From BCD1 sp965230565 (GTDB lineage Bacteria; Bacteroidota; Bacteroidia; Chitinophagales; Saprospiraceae), in contig CBDDLH010000003.1 in the NCBI GenBank assembly GCA_965230565.1, forward strand, positions 248,001-312,000: a stretch of 64,000 nt of DNA. The letters run 5' to 3'. The notes beneath the pieces were generated by a model. It had not been told where the DNA came from and searched no databases. It saw only the letters and a list, made by a program, of their open reading frames with translations. The translations under genes were made by a program, and so were the position numbers. This document shows positions 18,321 through 26,613 of this stretch, piece after piece (positions within the stretch are counted from its first letter, which is position 1; each line of letters starts with the position of its first letter).

Positions 18321-18506
18321 ATGTTTGGCCTTTTTAAAAAGAAAACAGAAATTGACAAGCTGCAGGAGAAGTATCAGAAACTGCTCGATGAAGCGAGAGC
18401 TTTATCCTCTTCCAGCCGCGCCGAGAGTTATAAAAAATATGCCGAGGCAGAAAAGATTCAGGATGAAATTGAAGCTTTGAGCAAAAAAGAAAACGAACAG
18501 AAATAG
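18321..18506 (+). CDS. Small coiled-coil protein (Lacal_2735-like)
   Basis: A 61-residue charged helical protein beginning MFGLFKKKTEIDKLQEKY, as in the Lacal_2735 family found widely in Bacteroidota. The ATG at 18321 is preferred to 18285 because the family begins at this point. Function unknown; the length is full for the family. Confidence 0.75.
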   Translation: MFGLFKKKTEIDKLQEKYQKLLDEARALSSSSRAESYKKYAEAEKIQDEIEALSKKENEQK

Positions 18507-18636
18507 CCTCCATCAATAAATCGAACAAGGGGCTCCATACAATACCTATTTTCAATCAGGTTAGCTTTCCCGGGCAGTAATTCTTTCTTATCTTTATACC
18601 ATTAGCACATAAACCATCATTGGCATAAAGATTATC

Positions 18637-20058
18637 ATGAAAAACTTACTGCCCTTAGTATTTCTGCTGTTATTTTTTGCTTGTTCTAACGAAGAAAAGC
18701 AAAGTCCGCCCGACAAATCACATCTTACTCCTCTCAACACTCCTGAAGCGGAATTATTAGCTAAAGATGTTCTCGACGAAACACATCGCACCTGGCAAGC
18801 TTATAAAAAATATGCCTGGGGTCATGATGTACTTACTCCGCTTTCCAAATCTTATAAAGACTGGTACGATGAACCCCTCTACATCTCTCCTATCGATGCT
18901 TACAGTACGTTAAAATTGATGGGCTTTGACGATGAAGCTGCCGAGATTGAAAAATATGTCGTGGATTCTCTCCACTTTGACAAAGATATTGATGCCAAGA
19001 TCTTTGAAGTGAATATCCGTATCCTCGGAGGACTCCTGGCGATGTATGAATTGTCCGGCAACCCAAAAGTGCTGGAAAAAACGGTCGATTTTGCTGATCG
19101 TATGATGCCCGCATTTGATACCGGCACGGGCATTCCCAAATTCTGGGTAAACCTCAAGACCGGCGTACCAAGAGGAGATACCGTCAATGTTGCCGAAGCA
19201 GGCACCTATACTTTTGAAATGGGCATATTGAGTTATTACACCAAGGATCCCAAATATTATCAAGCTGGCAAAAAAGCTACCAAAGCCGTATTCGACCGCC
19301 GCTCTGAAATAGGCCTTATTGGAGATGTGATCAACGTGGAAACCGGAGAATGGGTTTCGCCTGCCAGCCATATCTGTGCGGGGGTTGATTCCTATTACGA
19401 ATACCTCTACAAAAGTTACCTGATGTTCGGTGATCCGGAACTGAAAGAGATCTGGGATGCCAGCATCGACAGCGTTCACCAATACATCAGTGAGACCCAT
19501 GAAGACCGCCTTTGGTATGGCCGGGTAGACATGAACACAGGCGAACACCTGAGTGCAAATGTTACCCTTTACGACGCCTTTTTCCCAGCCCTGATGGCGC
19601 TGTCCGGAGATATGGATCGCGCGAAAAAACATCAGGAAACCTGGGACTGGCTCTGGAATAAATACGGGTTGGAACCTACTGTTTATGACTATAGAAATGA
19701 TACCCCTAACTATCCGGTATATGACCTCAATCCTGAAATAATTGAATCAGCCTATTACCTCTATCATTTCACCGGCGACAGCACCTATTTCAATATGAAT
19801 AAACAGTACTGGTCTGATATTAAAGAATACTGCCGAACGGATGTGGCTTTCACTTCGGTGGAAAATGTGGAGACCATGGAAAAAAGAGATTACATGCCCA
19901 CGTTTTTCTTTGCTGAGACCTTGAAATACCTGTATCTCACATTTTCACATGATAAAAATCCGGCCTTTTTTGATGAGCATTTATTCAATACCGAGGCCCA
20001 TCAGTTCAGGAGAGAGAATTTTGACAAAGACGAAGCCAAAAAACGACTTGGGTTCTGA
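18637..20058 (+). CDS. GH47 alpha-mannosidase-like lipoprotein
   Basis: The 473-residue protein resembles glycoside hydrolase family 47 (inverting, Ca2+-dependent alpha-1,2-mannosidases). Family-type motifs are visible in order: LYISPIDAYSTLKLMGF, FEVNIRILGGLLAMYELSG, AGVDSYYEYLYKSYLMFG, a PEIIESAYYLYHFTGD motif, FFFAETLKYLYLTF and FNTEAHQF (the Thr in NTEAH is the calcium ligand in the family). A lipobox (LLFFACSN, Cys16) indicates a surface lipoprotein. It probably trims mannose chains from imported glycans. No other mannan enzymes are close by. Confidence 0.9.
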   Translation: MKNLLPLVFLLLFFACSNEEKQSPPDKSHLTPLNTPEAELLAKDVLDETHRTWQAYKKYAWGHDVLTPLSKSYKDWYDEPLYISPIDAYSTLKLMGFDDEAAEIEKYVVDSLHFDKDIDAKIFEVNIRILGGLLAMYELSGNPKVLEKTVDFADRMMPAFDTGTGIPKFWVNLKTGVPRGDTVNVAEAGTYTFEMGILSYYTKDPKYYQAGKKATKAVFDRRSEIGLIGDVINVETGEWVSPASHICAGVDSYYEYLYKSYLMFGDPELKEIWDASIDSVHQYISETHEDRLWYGRVDMNTGEHLSANVTLYDAFFPALMALSGDMDRAKKHQETWDWLWNKYGLEPTVYDYRNDTPNYPVYDLNPEIIESAYYLYHFTGDSTYFNMNKQYWSDIKEYCRTDVAFTSVENVETMEKRDYMPTFFFAETLKYLYLTFSHDKNPAFFDEHLFNTEAHQFRRENFDKDEAKKRLGF

Positions 20059-20106
20059 GCCACGAATGGAGTAGTCACGAAAGATTTGAAAATACTTTTG
20101 TTTAAC

Positions 20107-20169
20107 CGCAATGGTCGCAAGTGGTACATCCCGTACCAATAGGTCGGGGGGAAGCGCAAGGTTCGCAAG
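20107..20169 (+). repeat. Imperfect 15-bp direct repeat
   Basis: CGCAATGGTCGCAAG (20107-20121) and CGCAAGGTTCGCAAG (20155-20169) differ at two positions and are 48 bases apart. They lie in the non-coding stretch between the GH47 and aldo/keto reductase genes. Confidence 0.6.
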
Positions 20170-20216
20170 GAATTATACTAAATGACCCCTAACCAGAAAT
20201 GGAACAAAGTGACATC

Positions 20217-20261
20217 GTCCCGAACGAGATTTTACATCGAATGTACACGAAGTGTCGGGAC
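20217..20261. repeat. Inverted repeat in intergenic region
   Basis: GTCCCGA (20217-20223) and TCGGGAC (20255-20261) are perfect inverted repeats separated by 31 bases. The last base of the right arm is the first base of the 7-nt tandem array that follows. The loop is too long for a typical terminator. Confidence 0.5.
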
Positions 20262-20302
20262 CAGCAACCAGAAACCAGCAACCTGAATCCAACAACCTGA
20301 TT
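20261..20302 (+). repeat. 7-nt tandem array ending at the start codon
   Basis: Six contiguous 7-nt units (CCAGCAA, CCAGAAA, CCAGCAA, CCTGAAT, CCAACAA, CCTGATT) occupy exactly 42 bases and stop at the base before the ATG at 20303. The array therefore forms the whole immediate 5' leader of the aldo/keto reductase gene. A related array lies at 43177-43211. Confidence 0.7.
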
Positions 20303-21205
20303 ATGCAAAAAGTACAACTTACAGAAAATTTTAGCCTCTCCCGGTTGATCCACGGGCATTGGAGGATCATTGATTGGAAGATGACCGACAGGGAACTGTT
20401 GGAGATGACCGAACAAACGCTTGAACTTGGCATTACCTCATATGACACAGCCGATATTTACGGTAATTATGAATGTGAAGCGAGGTTTGGCAAAGCGCTT
20501 AGACTGAAAAAGTCCCTTCGCCAGGAGATGGAGATCATCACCAAATGTGGTATCAAAATGATGTCTGACAAATATCCGGAAAGGCATGTCGGACATTACG
20601 ATTACAGTTATGACCACATTGTTTCTTCTGCTGAAAATTCCCTGAAGAACATGGGCACGGACTACATCGATCTATTGCTGCTGCACAGGCCTTCACCATT
20701 CTTTAATCCTGAAGAAGTTGCCAGAGCTTTCCGGCATTTGAAAGAAAGTGGAAAGGTTTTGCACTTTGGCGTATCCAATTTCAATATCCAGCAGTTCGAA
20801 ATGCTCAGCGCATATACGGACGATCCACTCGTTACCAATCAGGTGGAAATTTCGCCCTATTGCCTGGAACATTTTGAAAATGACAACATAGACTTTTTCC
20901 TCCGAAAAGGTATCAAACCCATGGCATGGTCTCCATTAGCTGGTGGGAATATCCTCCGGCCTTCGGATGATAAAGGAAGAAGGGTTTGTCATGAACTTCG
21001 TGCCGTGAAGGAAGAACTGGACGTAGACAGTACGGATAAAATCGTTTACGCCTGGCTACTCAAACATCCGGCCAACATCATGCCCGTATTGGGAACAGGC
21101 AAGATCGACAGGATAAGATCCGCCATTGTGGCTATGGATATTGACATGAGTTTGGAACAATGGTTCCGGATCTTCATCGCCTCCCGCGGAGAAGCCATGC
21201 CATAG
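20303..21205 (+). CDS. Aldo/keto reductase (YdhF-like oxidoreductase)
   Basis: The 300-residue protein is a complete AKR barrel. The catalytic tetrad is visible in order: Asp and Tyr in SYDTADIYGNY, Lys in EIITKCGI, His in DLLLLHRPSPFF. GVSNF follows at the expected place for cofactor binding. The ATG at 20303 is preferred over the one at 20252, because the upstream stretch is the 7-nt repeat array. It reduces aldehydes or ketones with NADPH; the substrate is unknown. Confidence 0.9.
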   Translation: MQKVQLTENFSLSRLIHGHWRIIDWKMTDRELLEMTEQTLELGITSYDTADIYGNYECEARFGKALRLKKSLRQEMEIITKCGIKMMSDKYPERHVGHYDYSYDHIVSSAENSLKNMGTDYIDLLLLHRPSPFFNPEEVARAFRHLKESGKVLHFGVSNFNIQQFEMLSAYTDDPLVTNQVEISPYCLEHFENDNIDFFLRKGIKPMAWSPLAGGNILRPSDDKGRRVCHELRAVKEELDVDSTDKIVYAWLLKHPANIMPVLGTGKIDRIRSAIVAMDIDMSLEQWFRIFIASRGEAMP

Positions 21206-21237
21206 AACAATGTAAAGTGCAAAATTAAAAGCTAAAA

Positions 21238-21690
21238 ATGAACATCATAGAACTCTCCTCCCGGCCTGACATTTTAGAAAAAGGCACCCAATACTTCTGG
21301 ACGAAATGGGGTAATGACGATAACTTTGAGTTTTATAAAAACTGCATAGACCATTCCCTTGATCAAGAAAAAGCATTACCCAAATTTTACCTGGCTCTTG
21401 AGGATGAAAGAATCATCGGTTCCTATGCTTTGCTGGTGAATGATCTCGTCAGTCGCCAGGATCTGATGCCATGGCTGGCGTGTCTTTTTGTGGAGGAAGA
21501 TTGCCGGGGAAGAGGGGTTGCCGAAACTTTGCTTAAACATGGCCTGAAAGAAAGTCGGAATAAGGGTTTTAGTCATTTATACCTGAGCACAGACCTGGAA
21601 GGATTTTATGAAAAAAAGGGATGGCAGCATGTAGGGAAAACCTATAATCCTTTTGGAGAACAATTTAAAATTTATGCCAAAAAGACCTGA
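21238..21690 (+). CDS. GNAT family N-acetyltransferase
   Basis: A 150-residue GNAT. The acetyl-CoA-binding motif appears as CLFVEEDCRGRGVAETLLKHG (residues about 82-102), followed by a LYLSTDLEGFYEKKGW motif in which YEKKGW is the usual C-terminal strand-loop. Substrate unknown. It lies 32 bases after the aldo/keto reductase and is probably co-transcribed. Confidence 0.88.
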   Translation: MNIIELSSRPDILEKGTQYFWTKWGNDDNFEFYKNCIDHSLDQEKALPKFYLALEDERIIGSYALLVNDLVSRQDLMPWLACLFVEEDCRGRGVAETLLKHGLKESRNKGFSHLYLSTDLEGFYEKKGWQHVGKTYNPFGEQFKIYAKKT

Positions 21691-21766
21691 TTGCCCCCGA
21701 AGTATAATAAGAAGTTGTTTTAAATGAGGAAAAAGGACAAAAAGATGCAAATCCCGATAAAAAGAC

Positions 21767-21774
21767 TACCTTTG
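21767..21774 (+). promoter_or_regulatory. Possible -7 promoter element for the DEAD-box helicase gene
   Basis: TACCTTTG matches the Bacteroidota -7 consensus TAnnTTTG exactly, 24 bases before the ATG at 21799. No good -33 TTTG was found at the expected spacing. Confidence 0.4.
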
Positions 21775-21798
21775 TCTTCTTTTACTTATAATAAATAG

Positions 21799-23094
21799 AT
21801 GACATTCAAAGAATTAGGGATCATCGATCCCATACTAAAAGCCCTGAAAAGCCAAGGTTACACACACCCGACACAAATTCAAAAACAAGCCATTCCTACC
21901 CTGCTCAAAGGAAGAGATTTATTAGGTTGCGCGCAAACCGGAACAGGAAAAACAGCTGCTTTTGCTGTTCCCATTCTTCAAAACATTTACCTGCATAATA
22001 AACCCAATCATCGTGGCCCAAGAAAAATCCGGGCACTGATTGTAACACCTACAAGAGAGCTGGCCATTCAGATATCTGAAAGCTTTTCTGCTTATGGGAA
22101 GTTTACCGGGCTACGAAACACTGTGATCTTTGGAGGAGTAAAACAAGGTAAACAGGTTGATCAACTCAAACAAGGTGTTGATATTCTTGTGGCTACCCCA
22201 GGTCGTTTGCTAGACCTGATAAGCCAGAAAATAATTACCCTGGACCATATCAAATACTCCGTTCTGGATGAAGCTGATCATATGCTGGACATGGGATTCA
22301 TTCATGATATACGCAAAATAATTGCCCTATTGCCTAATAAAAGGCAATCCCTTTTCTTTTCTGCAACCATGCCGCCCGATATTGTTGCCCTTTCCAAAAA
22401 AATTCTTGGAAACCCACAAAAGGTAACGGTTAAACCTCAACAGGCCACTGCCGAAAGAGTAGAACAGGCGCTTTATTATGTTGCCAAACAGAACAAGCTC
22501 AATTTATTGATCCATTTGTTGAAAACAAAAGAAGCGGATTCCACGCTGGTATTCTCCCGTACCAAATATGGTTCAGATAAGATCGTCAAGAAACTCATCA
22601 AAGCAGGTATCGAAGCTGCAGCGATCCATGGCAACAAATCGCAAAATGCAAGACAAAGAGCCTTAGGCGCTTTCAAGGATGGAAAGGTAAAAGTGCTGGT
22701 AGCCACTGATATTGCGGCCAGAGGTATTGATGTGGATGATTTGGCCCTGGTTATCAATTATGACCTGCCTAATGTTCCGGAAACTTATGTCCACAGAATC
22801 GGCAGGACAGGAAGAGCCAAAGCCAGTGGGATTGCCCTGTCCTTTTGCGCACAGGAAGAAAAAACATGCCTGAAGGATATCCAGAAACTGATCAAACAGA
22901 AAATTGCTGTGGTGGATGGACATCCTTTTCCGGATGATGGTACAGAGCAAGGCCCAAATAATTCTGACAACAAACAACGCCCGATGCACCCTTCAAAAAA
23001 GTCATCGGGCAAAAACAACAGCAGGCGCAGAAAAAACAATTATAACAAGAACAAACGCCGCCGCGATTCCGAAAAAAGGAATGGAAAGCCATAG
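21799..23094 (+). CDS. DEAD-box RNA helicase (RhlE-like)
   Basis: The 431-residue protein contains all helicase motifs: Q motif at about residues 20-28, AQTGTGKT at 45-52, PTRELA near 84-89, DEAD at 157-160, SAT at 188-190 and HRIGRTGR at 332-339. The last 60 residues are a basic, disordered RNA-binding tail rich in Lys, Arg and Asn, as in RhlE. It unwinds structured RNA, probably during ribosome assembly or cold adaptation. It is convergent with the next gene, with a shared terminator. Confidence 0.95.
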   Translation: MTFKELGIIDPILKALKSQGYTHPTQIQKQAIPTLLKGRDLLGCAQTGTGKTAAFAVPILQNIYLHNKPNHRGPRKIRALIVTPTRELAIQISESFSAYGKFTGLRNTVIFGGVKQGKQVDQLKQGVDILVATPGRLLDLISQKIITLDHIKYSVLDEADHMLDMGFIHDIRKIIALLPNKRQSLFFSATMPPDIVALSKKILGNPQKVTVKPQQATAERVEQALYYVAKQNKLNLLIHLLKTKEADSTLVFSRTKYGSDKIVKKLIKAGIEAAAIHGNKSQNARQRALGAFKDGKVKVLVATDIAARGIDVDDLALVINYDLPNVPETYVHRIGRTGRAKASGIALSFCAQEEKTCLKDIQKLIKQKIAVVDGHPFPDDGTEQGPNNSDNKQRPMHPSKKSSGKNNSRRRKNNYNKNKRRRDSEKRNGKP

Positions 23095-23106
23095 ACTTTC
23101 CATTCC
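23078..23106. terminator. Bidirectional intrinsic terminator
   Basis: An 11-bp perfect stem (GGAATGGAAAG / CTTTCCATTCC) with a 7-nt loop lies between the convergent helicase and tail-fibre-like genes and overlaps the helicase stop codon. An A run precedes it and a T-rich stretch follows, so it could act in both directions. Confidence 0.75.
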
Positions 23107-23129
23107 CTTCTTCATTTCAAAAGTTCGGA

Positions 23130-25454
23130 TTAAAATCCCTCCTGTTTATCGATCTCGATCATAAGGTTTCTTCCTCTTTCAGCACTTTGAAGGATCTTTT
23201 GGATAATCTGCTCCCGATAAGTTTCATCGTGGAACACCCTTCCGTAAATTGGATGGTTATCGACATCAATTCCCTGATCGATGAGGTTGGTCCTCATCAG
23301 CTCAAAGGAAGCTTCTACCTGTTCCCTTGAAAGCATATGCGCATGAAGTTCTTCCGCAGTTGCATTTCTGGAAAAATCTTCAGGATCGATCGCACCAACG
23401 CCAATGGTCTTAACTTCATTTTTCAATGATTGCATTTCCTGCATCAGTTTATCAAAGCCATTTTGCATAGATTGCAACTCGACTCTTAATTCCTCAATCT
23501 CCTTTTGCTGTTCAACAACAATATCGGCTACGTCATTCTGGTTGATACCAATAGCCAAGTTCACCACTCCTGACACCTTGTTATCAGATGCACTCCATGC
23601 GACACCAACGATTTTACCATAATCCTCCGCAGTCATCATTTGAGGTTTAACCCCCTTACCAAACCCATCGTTAAATCCAGATGGAATGATATAATCCCCC
23701 ACATCCACAGGTCCCAGCACTTTGACAATTACCTGGCCCATGAATCCAACTTTTTCATAACGGTTGTCATCATCCGGTTGTGGCATTTTACCTAAAACGA
23801 TCGGGTTAAAGGAAACCACCATAAAATTATCAGCTCCTTCCGTTTTTTTGGTGATCTTTCCTCCATGGACGCCTACAATATCCCCCGCCCTCAACTCTTC
23901 GTTGGGATTCAGCACCTGAAGCCATTCAGCATAGTCACCGGCTCCTGATTCATAAGTGACCCCGAGGTTAGCGAGGGCAAAGGCTTCATAGGCTGCCAGG
24001 TTGGCAATGGCGGATGCTTCATTGGCAATAGCAACACCTTCATTTGCAGCAGCAGCAGTAATCAGGGAAGCAATAGGAACGGTTTCACAAGCTCCAAAAC
24101 CTATACATGGTGTAGTAGAAGTATTGGCTGCAAAAAGATCCGCTGTAGCCATTCCCAACTCAGCAGTCGCAATGGCAACCTCTGTAGACAATATGGTTGT
24201 ATTCACGATCCATTCCGGATCAGACACCAGTTCCCCAGCTGTCTGTCCTTCTATACGACCCCGCATACCTGAGTTATCCCAAAAGGATACAAAATCATTA
24301 CCATTATTAGCCTCATCGGTATTGATCTTGATCTTTATACCATCTCCGTTACTTCCATGGGTATTTTCAAAAATCGCCACATGGCCACCATCCGGAACAT
24401 TATCGGTCACGGCCAAAACACCCCTCACGTCCAGATCGATTCCCGGTCGGGGTTCGAGGGTTTTTACGCCAAACTGACCATTCCTTTTTATAATTCCACG
24501 GGAAATGTCATTAGTAACAAAAATAACATCTTCTTCATTCCTCGTTCCAAGTTTTTTATTAGCTGGTCCCACAATATTTCCCCCGACATGCCAATCGGTT
24601 TCAATTTCATCAATGATGCACTCGTAATTATCTTCCTGGCTTGTATGGGAATAAACGGTGAAATTTCCAAAGGTCTTACCAAGCACCTCCTGGTCTTTTT
24701 TAGCTTCGGGCCATGAGTTTACTGGGCATCTGGAACGGATTTTGGTGATACAATCCTCACCGGTTGCAGTAATCACTTTGAAGTAAGTATTGGATGCCAG
24801 TTTTCCATTTGACAATCCTGTACCGTCAATGACCAGAAGGTCACCACTCAATACATTGTTGAAGGTCAGGAACAAGTCATTAAGCGCATAGTCACTGTAC
24901 ACTTCAACCGTAACATTATCTTCTCCGAAATAGAAAACTTTCATCTCTGTATAACCTCCTTCGCAATAGCAGGTTTTGGTCGGACATGGTGCGGGGCGAT
25001 CACTTTTTTCACCACCTTCCTCTTCCGGCAGTTCTCCGGCAATGCCAGCAGCTGTCTGGGCATGGAAGGCATACGGTACGGCCAGCAAATTAGTCGTTGC
25101 CAGCACCTTAAAATCAGTTCCTCCTTTGGCATCCATAGCTGTTTCCATCAGGATGTGCTGACTGCTCCAGGGCACCCTTTCAAAGGAACCTTCCATTTGC
25201 TCTCCCTGGCCAATGACCAGATCGAACAATCCAAACGCATTGGTGGTTACCCGGTGGGTTTCAACGTAATAAACCTGGTCGGCGGGTTGGTGACTTTTTA
25301 AACTCAATTTCAGGCTAATGGTTTGATTCGCCAGTATCTCTCCGTCAGCATCCCTGGCAACAGCCTGAAAATTAATTCCCTGGGGAATGGTCTGGGAAGT
25401 AAGTACGACAACAAAGCACAACATACTTACGATAATTGAAAATATTTTTTTCAT
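23130..25454 (-). CDS. Tail-fibre-like secreted protein with Peptidase_G2-like domain
   Basis: The 774-residue protein has a signal peptide (ending LTSQ near residue 21) and an N-terminal domain (to about 115) shared with the protein at 34326 (INFQAVARDADG..., then VPYAFHAQTA). A middle beta region follows, then an alanine-rich stretch (about 425-500), a GDYAEWLQVLNPNE... GDIVGVHGGKI segment (about 505-640) resembling the autoproteolytic Peptidase_G2 domain of phage tail proteins, a coiled coil (645-683) and a unique C-terminus. It is probably a trimeric surface fibre. It lies 58 bases downstream of a T9SS-sorted protein; function unknown. Confidence 0.7.
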   Translation of the reverse strand: MKKIFSIIVSMLCFVVVLTSQTIPQGINFQAVARDADGEILANQTISLKLSLKSHQPADQVYYVETHRVTTNAFGLFDLVIGQGEQMEGSFERVPWSSQHILMETAMDAKGGTDFKVLATTNLLAVPYAFHAQTAAGIAGELPEEEGGEKSDRPAPCPTKTCYCEGGYTEMKVFYFGEDNVTVEVYSDYALNDLFLTFNNVLSGDLLVIDGTGLSNGKLASNTYFKVITATGEDCITKIRSRCPVNSWPEAKKDQEVLGKTFGNFTVYSHTSQEDNYECIIDEIETDWHVGGNIVGPANKKLGTRNEEDVIFVTNDISRGIIKRNGQFGVKTLEPRPGIDLDVRGVLAVTDNVPDGGHVAIFENTHGSNGDGIKIKINTDEANNGNDFVSFWDNSGMRGRIEGQTAGELVSDPEWIVNTTILSTEVAIATAELGMATADLFAANTSTTPCIGFGACETVPIASLITAAAANEGVAIANEASAIANLAAYEAFALANLGVTYESGAGDYAEWLQVLNPNEELRAGDIVGVHGGKITKKTEGADNFMVVSFNPIVLGKMPQPDDDNRYEKVGFMGQVIVKVLGPVDVGDYIIPSGFNDGFGKGVKPQMMTAEDYGKIVGVAWSASDNKVSGVVNLAIGINQNDVADIVVEQQKEIEELRVELQSMQNGFDKLMQEMQSLKNEVKTIGVGAIDPEDFSRNATAEELHAHMLSREQVEASFELMRTNLIDQGIDVDNHPIYGRVFHDETYREQIIQKILQSAERGRNLMIEIDKQEGF

Positions 25455-25512
25455 AATCTTTGGTTTTTAATTGATCAATTGATTCTCTTTTGCCGCTATA
25501 GTACCAAGGCTG

Positions 25513-26016
25513 CTACCTGACTGCTTTCAATACTTTACTTGTTAAGCTCAATCCACTTAGGGGTTCGTACAACCTGACCAGGTAAACTCCTGTAGGAATT
25601 CCTGTCATATCAAGGTCCATTTGTATACTATTGGCAGGAAAAACCCGTAAAAATTTAACCTTGCCGGAAAAATCCATAACGTAAACGAAAAGGGGCGACT
25701 CATGCTCCCGGTTCAGTTGCAATCTCAAATTGCTTGAAACAGGGTTGGGGAAAACTTCCAAACGGTAATCTTCGATAAGGACCGATTCAACAACTTCATT
25801 TGGAAATCGCAATTCAGGTTGTAAAAAACCCTCGGTCATAAATCCAAATTCAGTGGCTTGTGACCTGATAAAGGTTTCTCCCACAGAAAAGTACAATTCA
25901 ACTTCTGCATCGGGAGCGATCCCGCTGGACACACCGATCAGTGAAGGCTCCAGGGATTGTCCCCGGATGGTGTATGCCAGCAGAAAACTCAAACTTAGAA
26001 TAATCAGCTTTTTCAT
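25513..26016 (-). CDS. Small T9SS-sorted protein (SYTVG type)
   Basis: The 167-residue protein has a signal peptide (ending IRGQ near residue 19), a short beta domain, and a type A T9SS sorting domain (RLEVFPNPVSSNLRLQL start, SLTSKVLKAVR end). The protein at 35763 has the same size and layout and is also placed directly upstream of a tail-fibre-like gene, so the two pairs are paralogous modules. Function unknown. Confidence 0.8.
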   Translation of the reverse strand: MKKLIILSLSFLLAYTIRGQSLEPSLIGVSSGIAPDAEVELYFSVGETFIRSQATEFGFMTEGFLQPELRFPNEVVESVLIEDYRLEVFPNPVSSNLRLQLNREHESPLFVYVMDFSGKVKFLRVFPANSIQMDLDMTGIPTGVYLVRLYEPLSGLSLTSKVLKAVR

Positions 26017-26613
26017 AAGATATGTATTTTGTAAATGGTTTAATACGACCAGTCTTCTACCCTTTCAAACCAATGGAAGGACAGAGCCAACATCCAAAAA
26101 CCGGGAATGTCAAAAGAGTTAAGTTCAGAGGATCGACACAATGTCAGAAGGTGTAATGGTGGAAAGGTAATGTTATATTGTGCCAAAAGGGATATGACGC
26201 AACCGAGTGAAAAGAATTTTTCCCAATTTTAGTGTTCAGGAGGATGTACACTCAATATTAATGTTTTTTATAGCAAGTGCCTATGACTTTTGTCAATATT
26301 GTTCGGGAAGTGATGAAGATCAAATTTTGAAGTTGTTTAGAGCTTTCTATCTGAACTACCTTACTGGTTACCTATATCATTAACCTTAATTATGTCAGAA
26401 AGATCCTGAGGGAGGATGGTGGTTACGCCCAATTGGAAGGAGGTACAAAAGTCCCTATCGCCAGAAGGAGAAAAAATGATTTTTTAAGCCTTATCAAAAA
26501 ACGGTTTTCGATGTAATAACCCTTCCAAAAAATGGTAAATCTATTTAATGAGTAGTAACTTAGGCCACTATTGAAAAGGTTCATTTTTTGTGTTTTTTCT
26601 TATCGGCTAAAAC
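26017..26613. other. Intergenic region with a decayed regulator remnant
   Basis: This 597-base stretch has no intact gene. The only recognisable content is a C-terminal LytTR fragment at 26355-26516 (listed separately). The remainder, in all frames, shows frequent stops and no motif I could identify. Confidence 0.6.
26355..26516 (+). pseudogene. LytTR-family regulator remnant (C-terminal fragment)
   Basis: The 53-codon open stretch ends in a stop at 26514-26516 and encodes YIINLNYVRKILREDGGYAQ followed by a motif reading GGTKVPIARRRKNDFL. This matches the C-terminal half of the LytTR DNA-binding domain (SYIINLNYV... REDGGY... G-K-V-P-I/V-S/A-R-R). The usual preceding HRS is changed to LVT. 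Upstream is an in-frame stop at 26352-26354, and no LytTR N-terminal half, response-regulator domain or start codon was found. It is therefore a degraded gene, not an expressed product. Confidence 0.75.

Noticed and set aside
20217..20261. Inverted repeat as an intrinsic terminator
   Set aside because: The 31-base loop and lack of a T tract make this unlikely.
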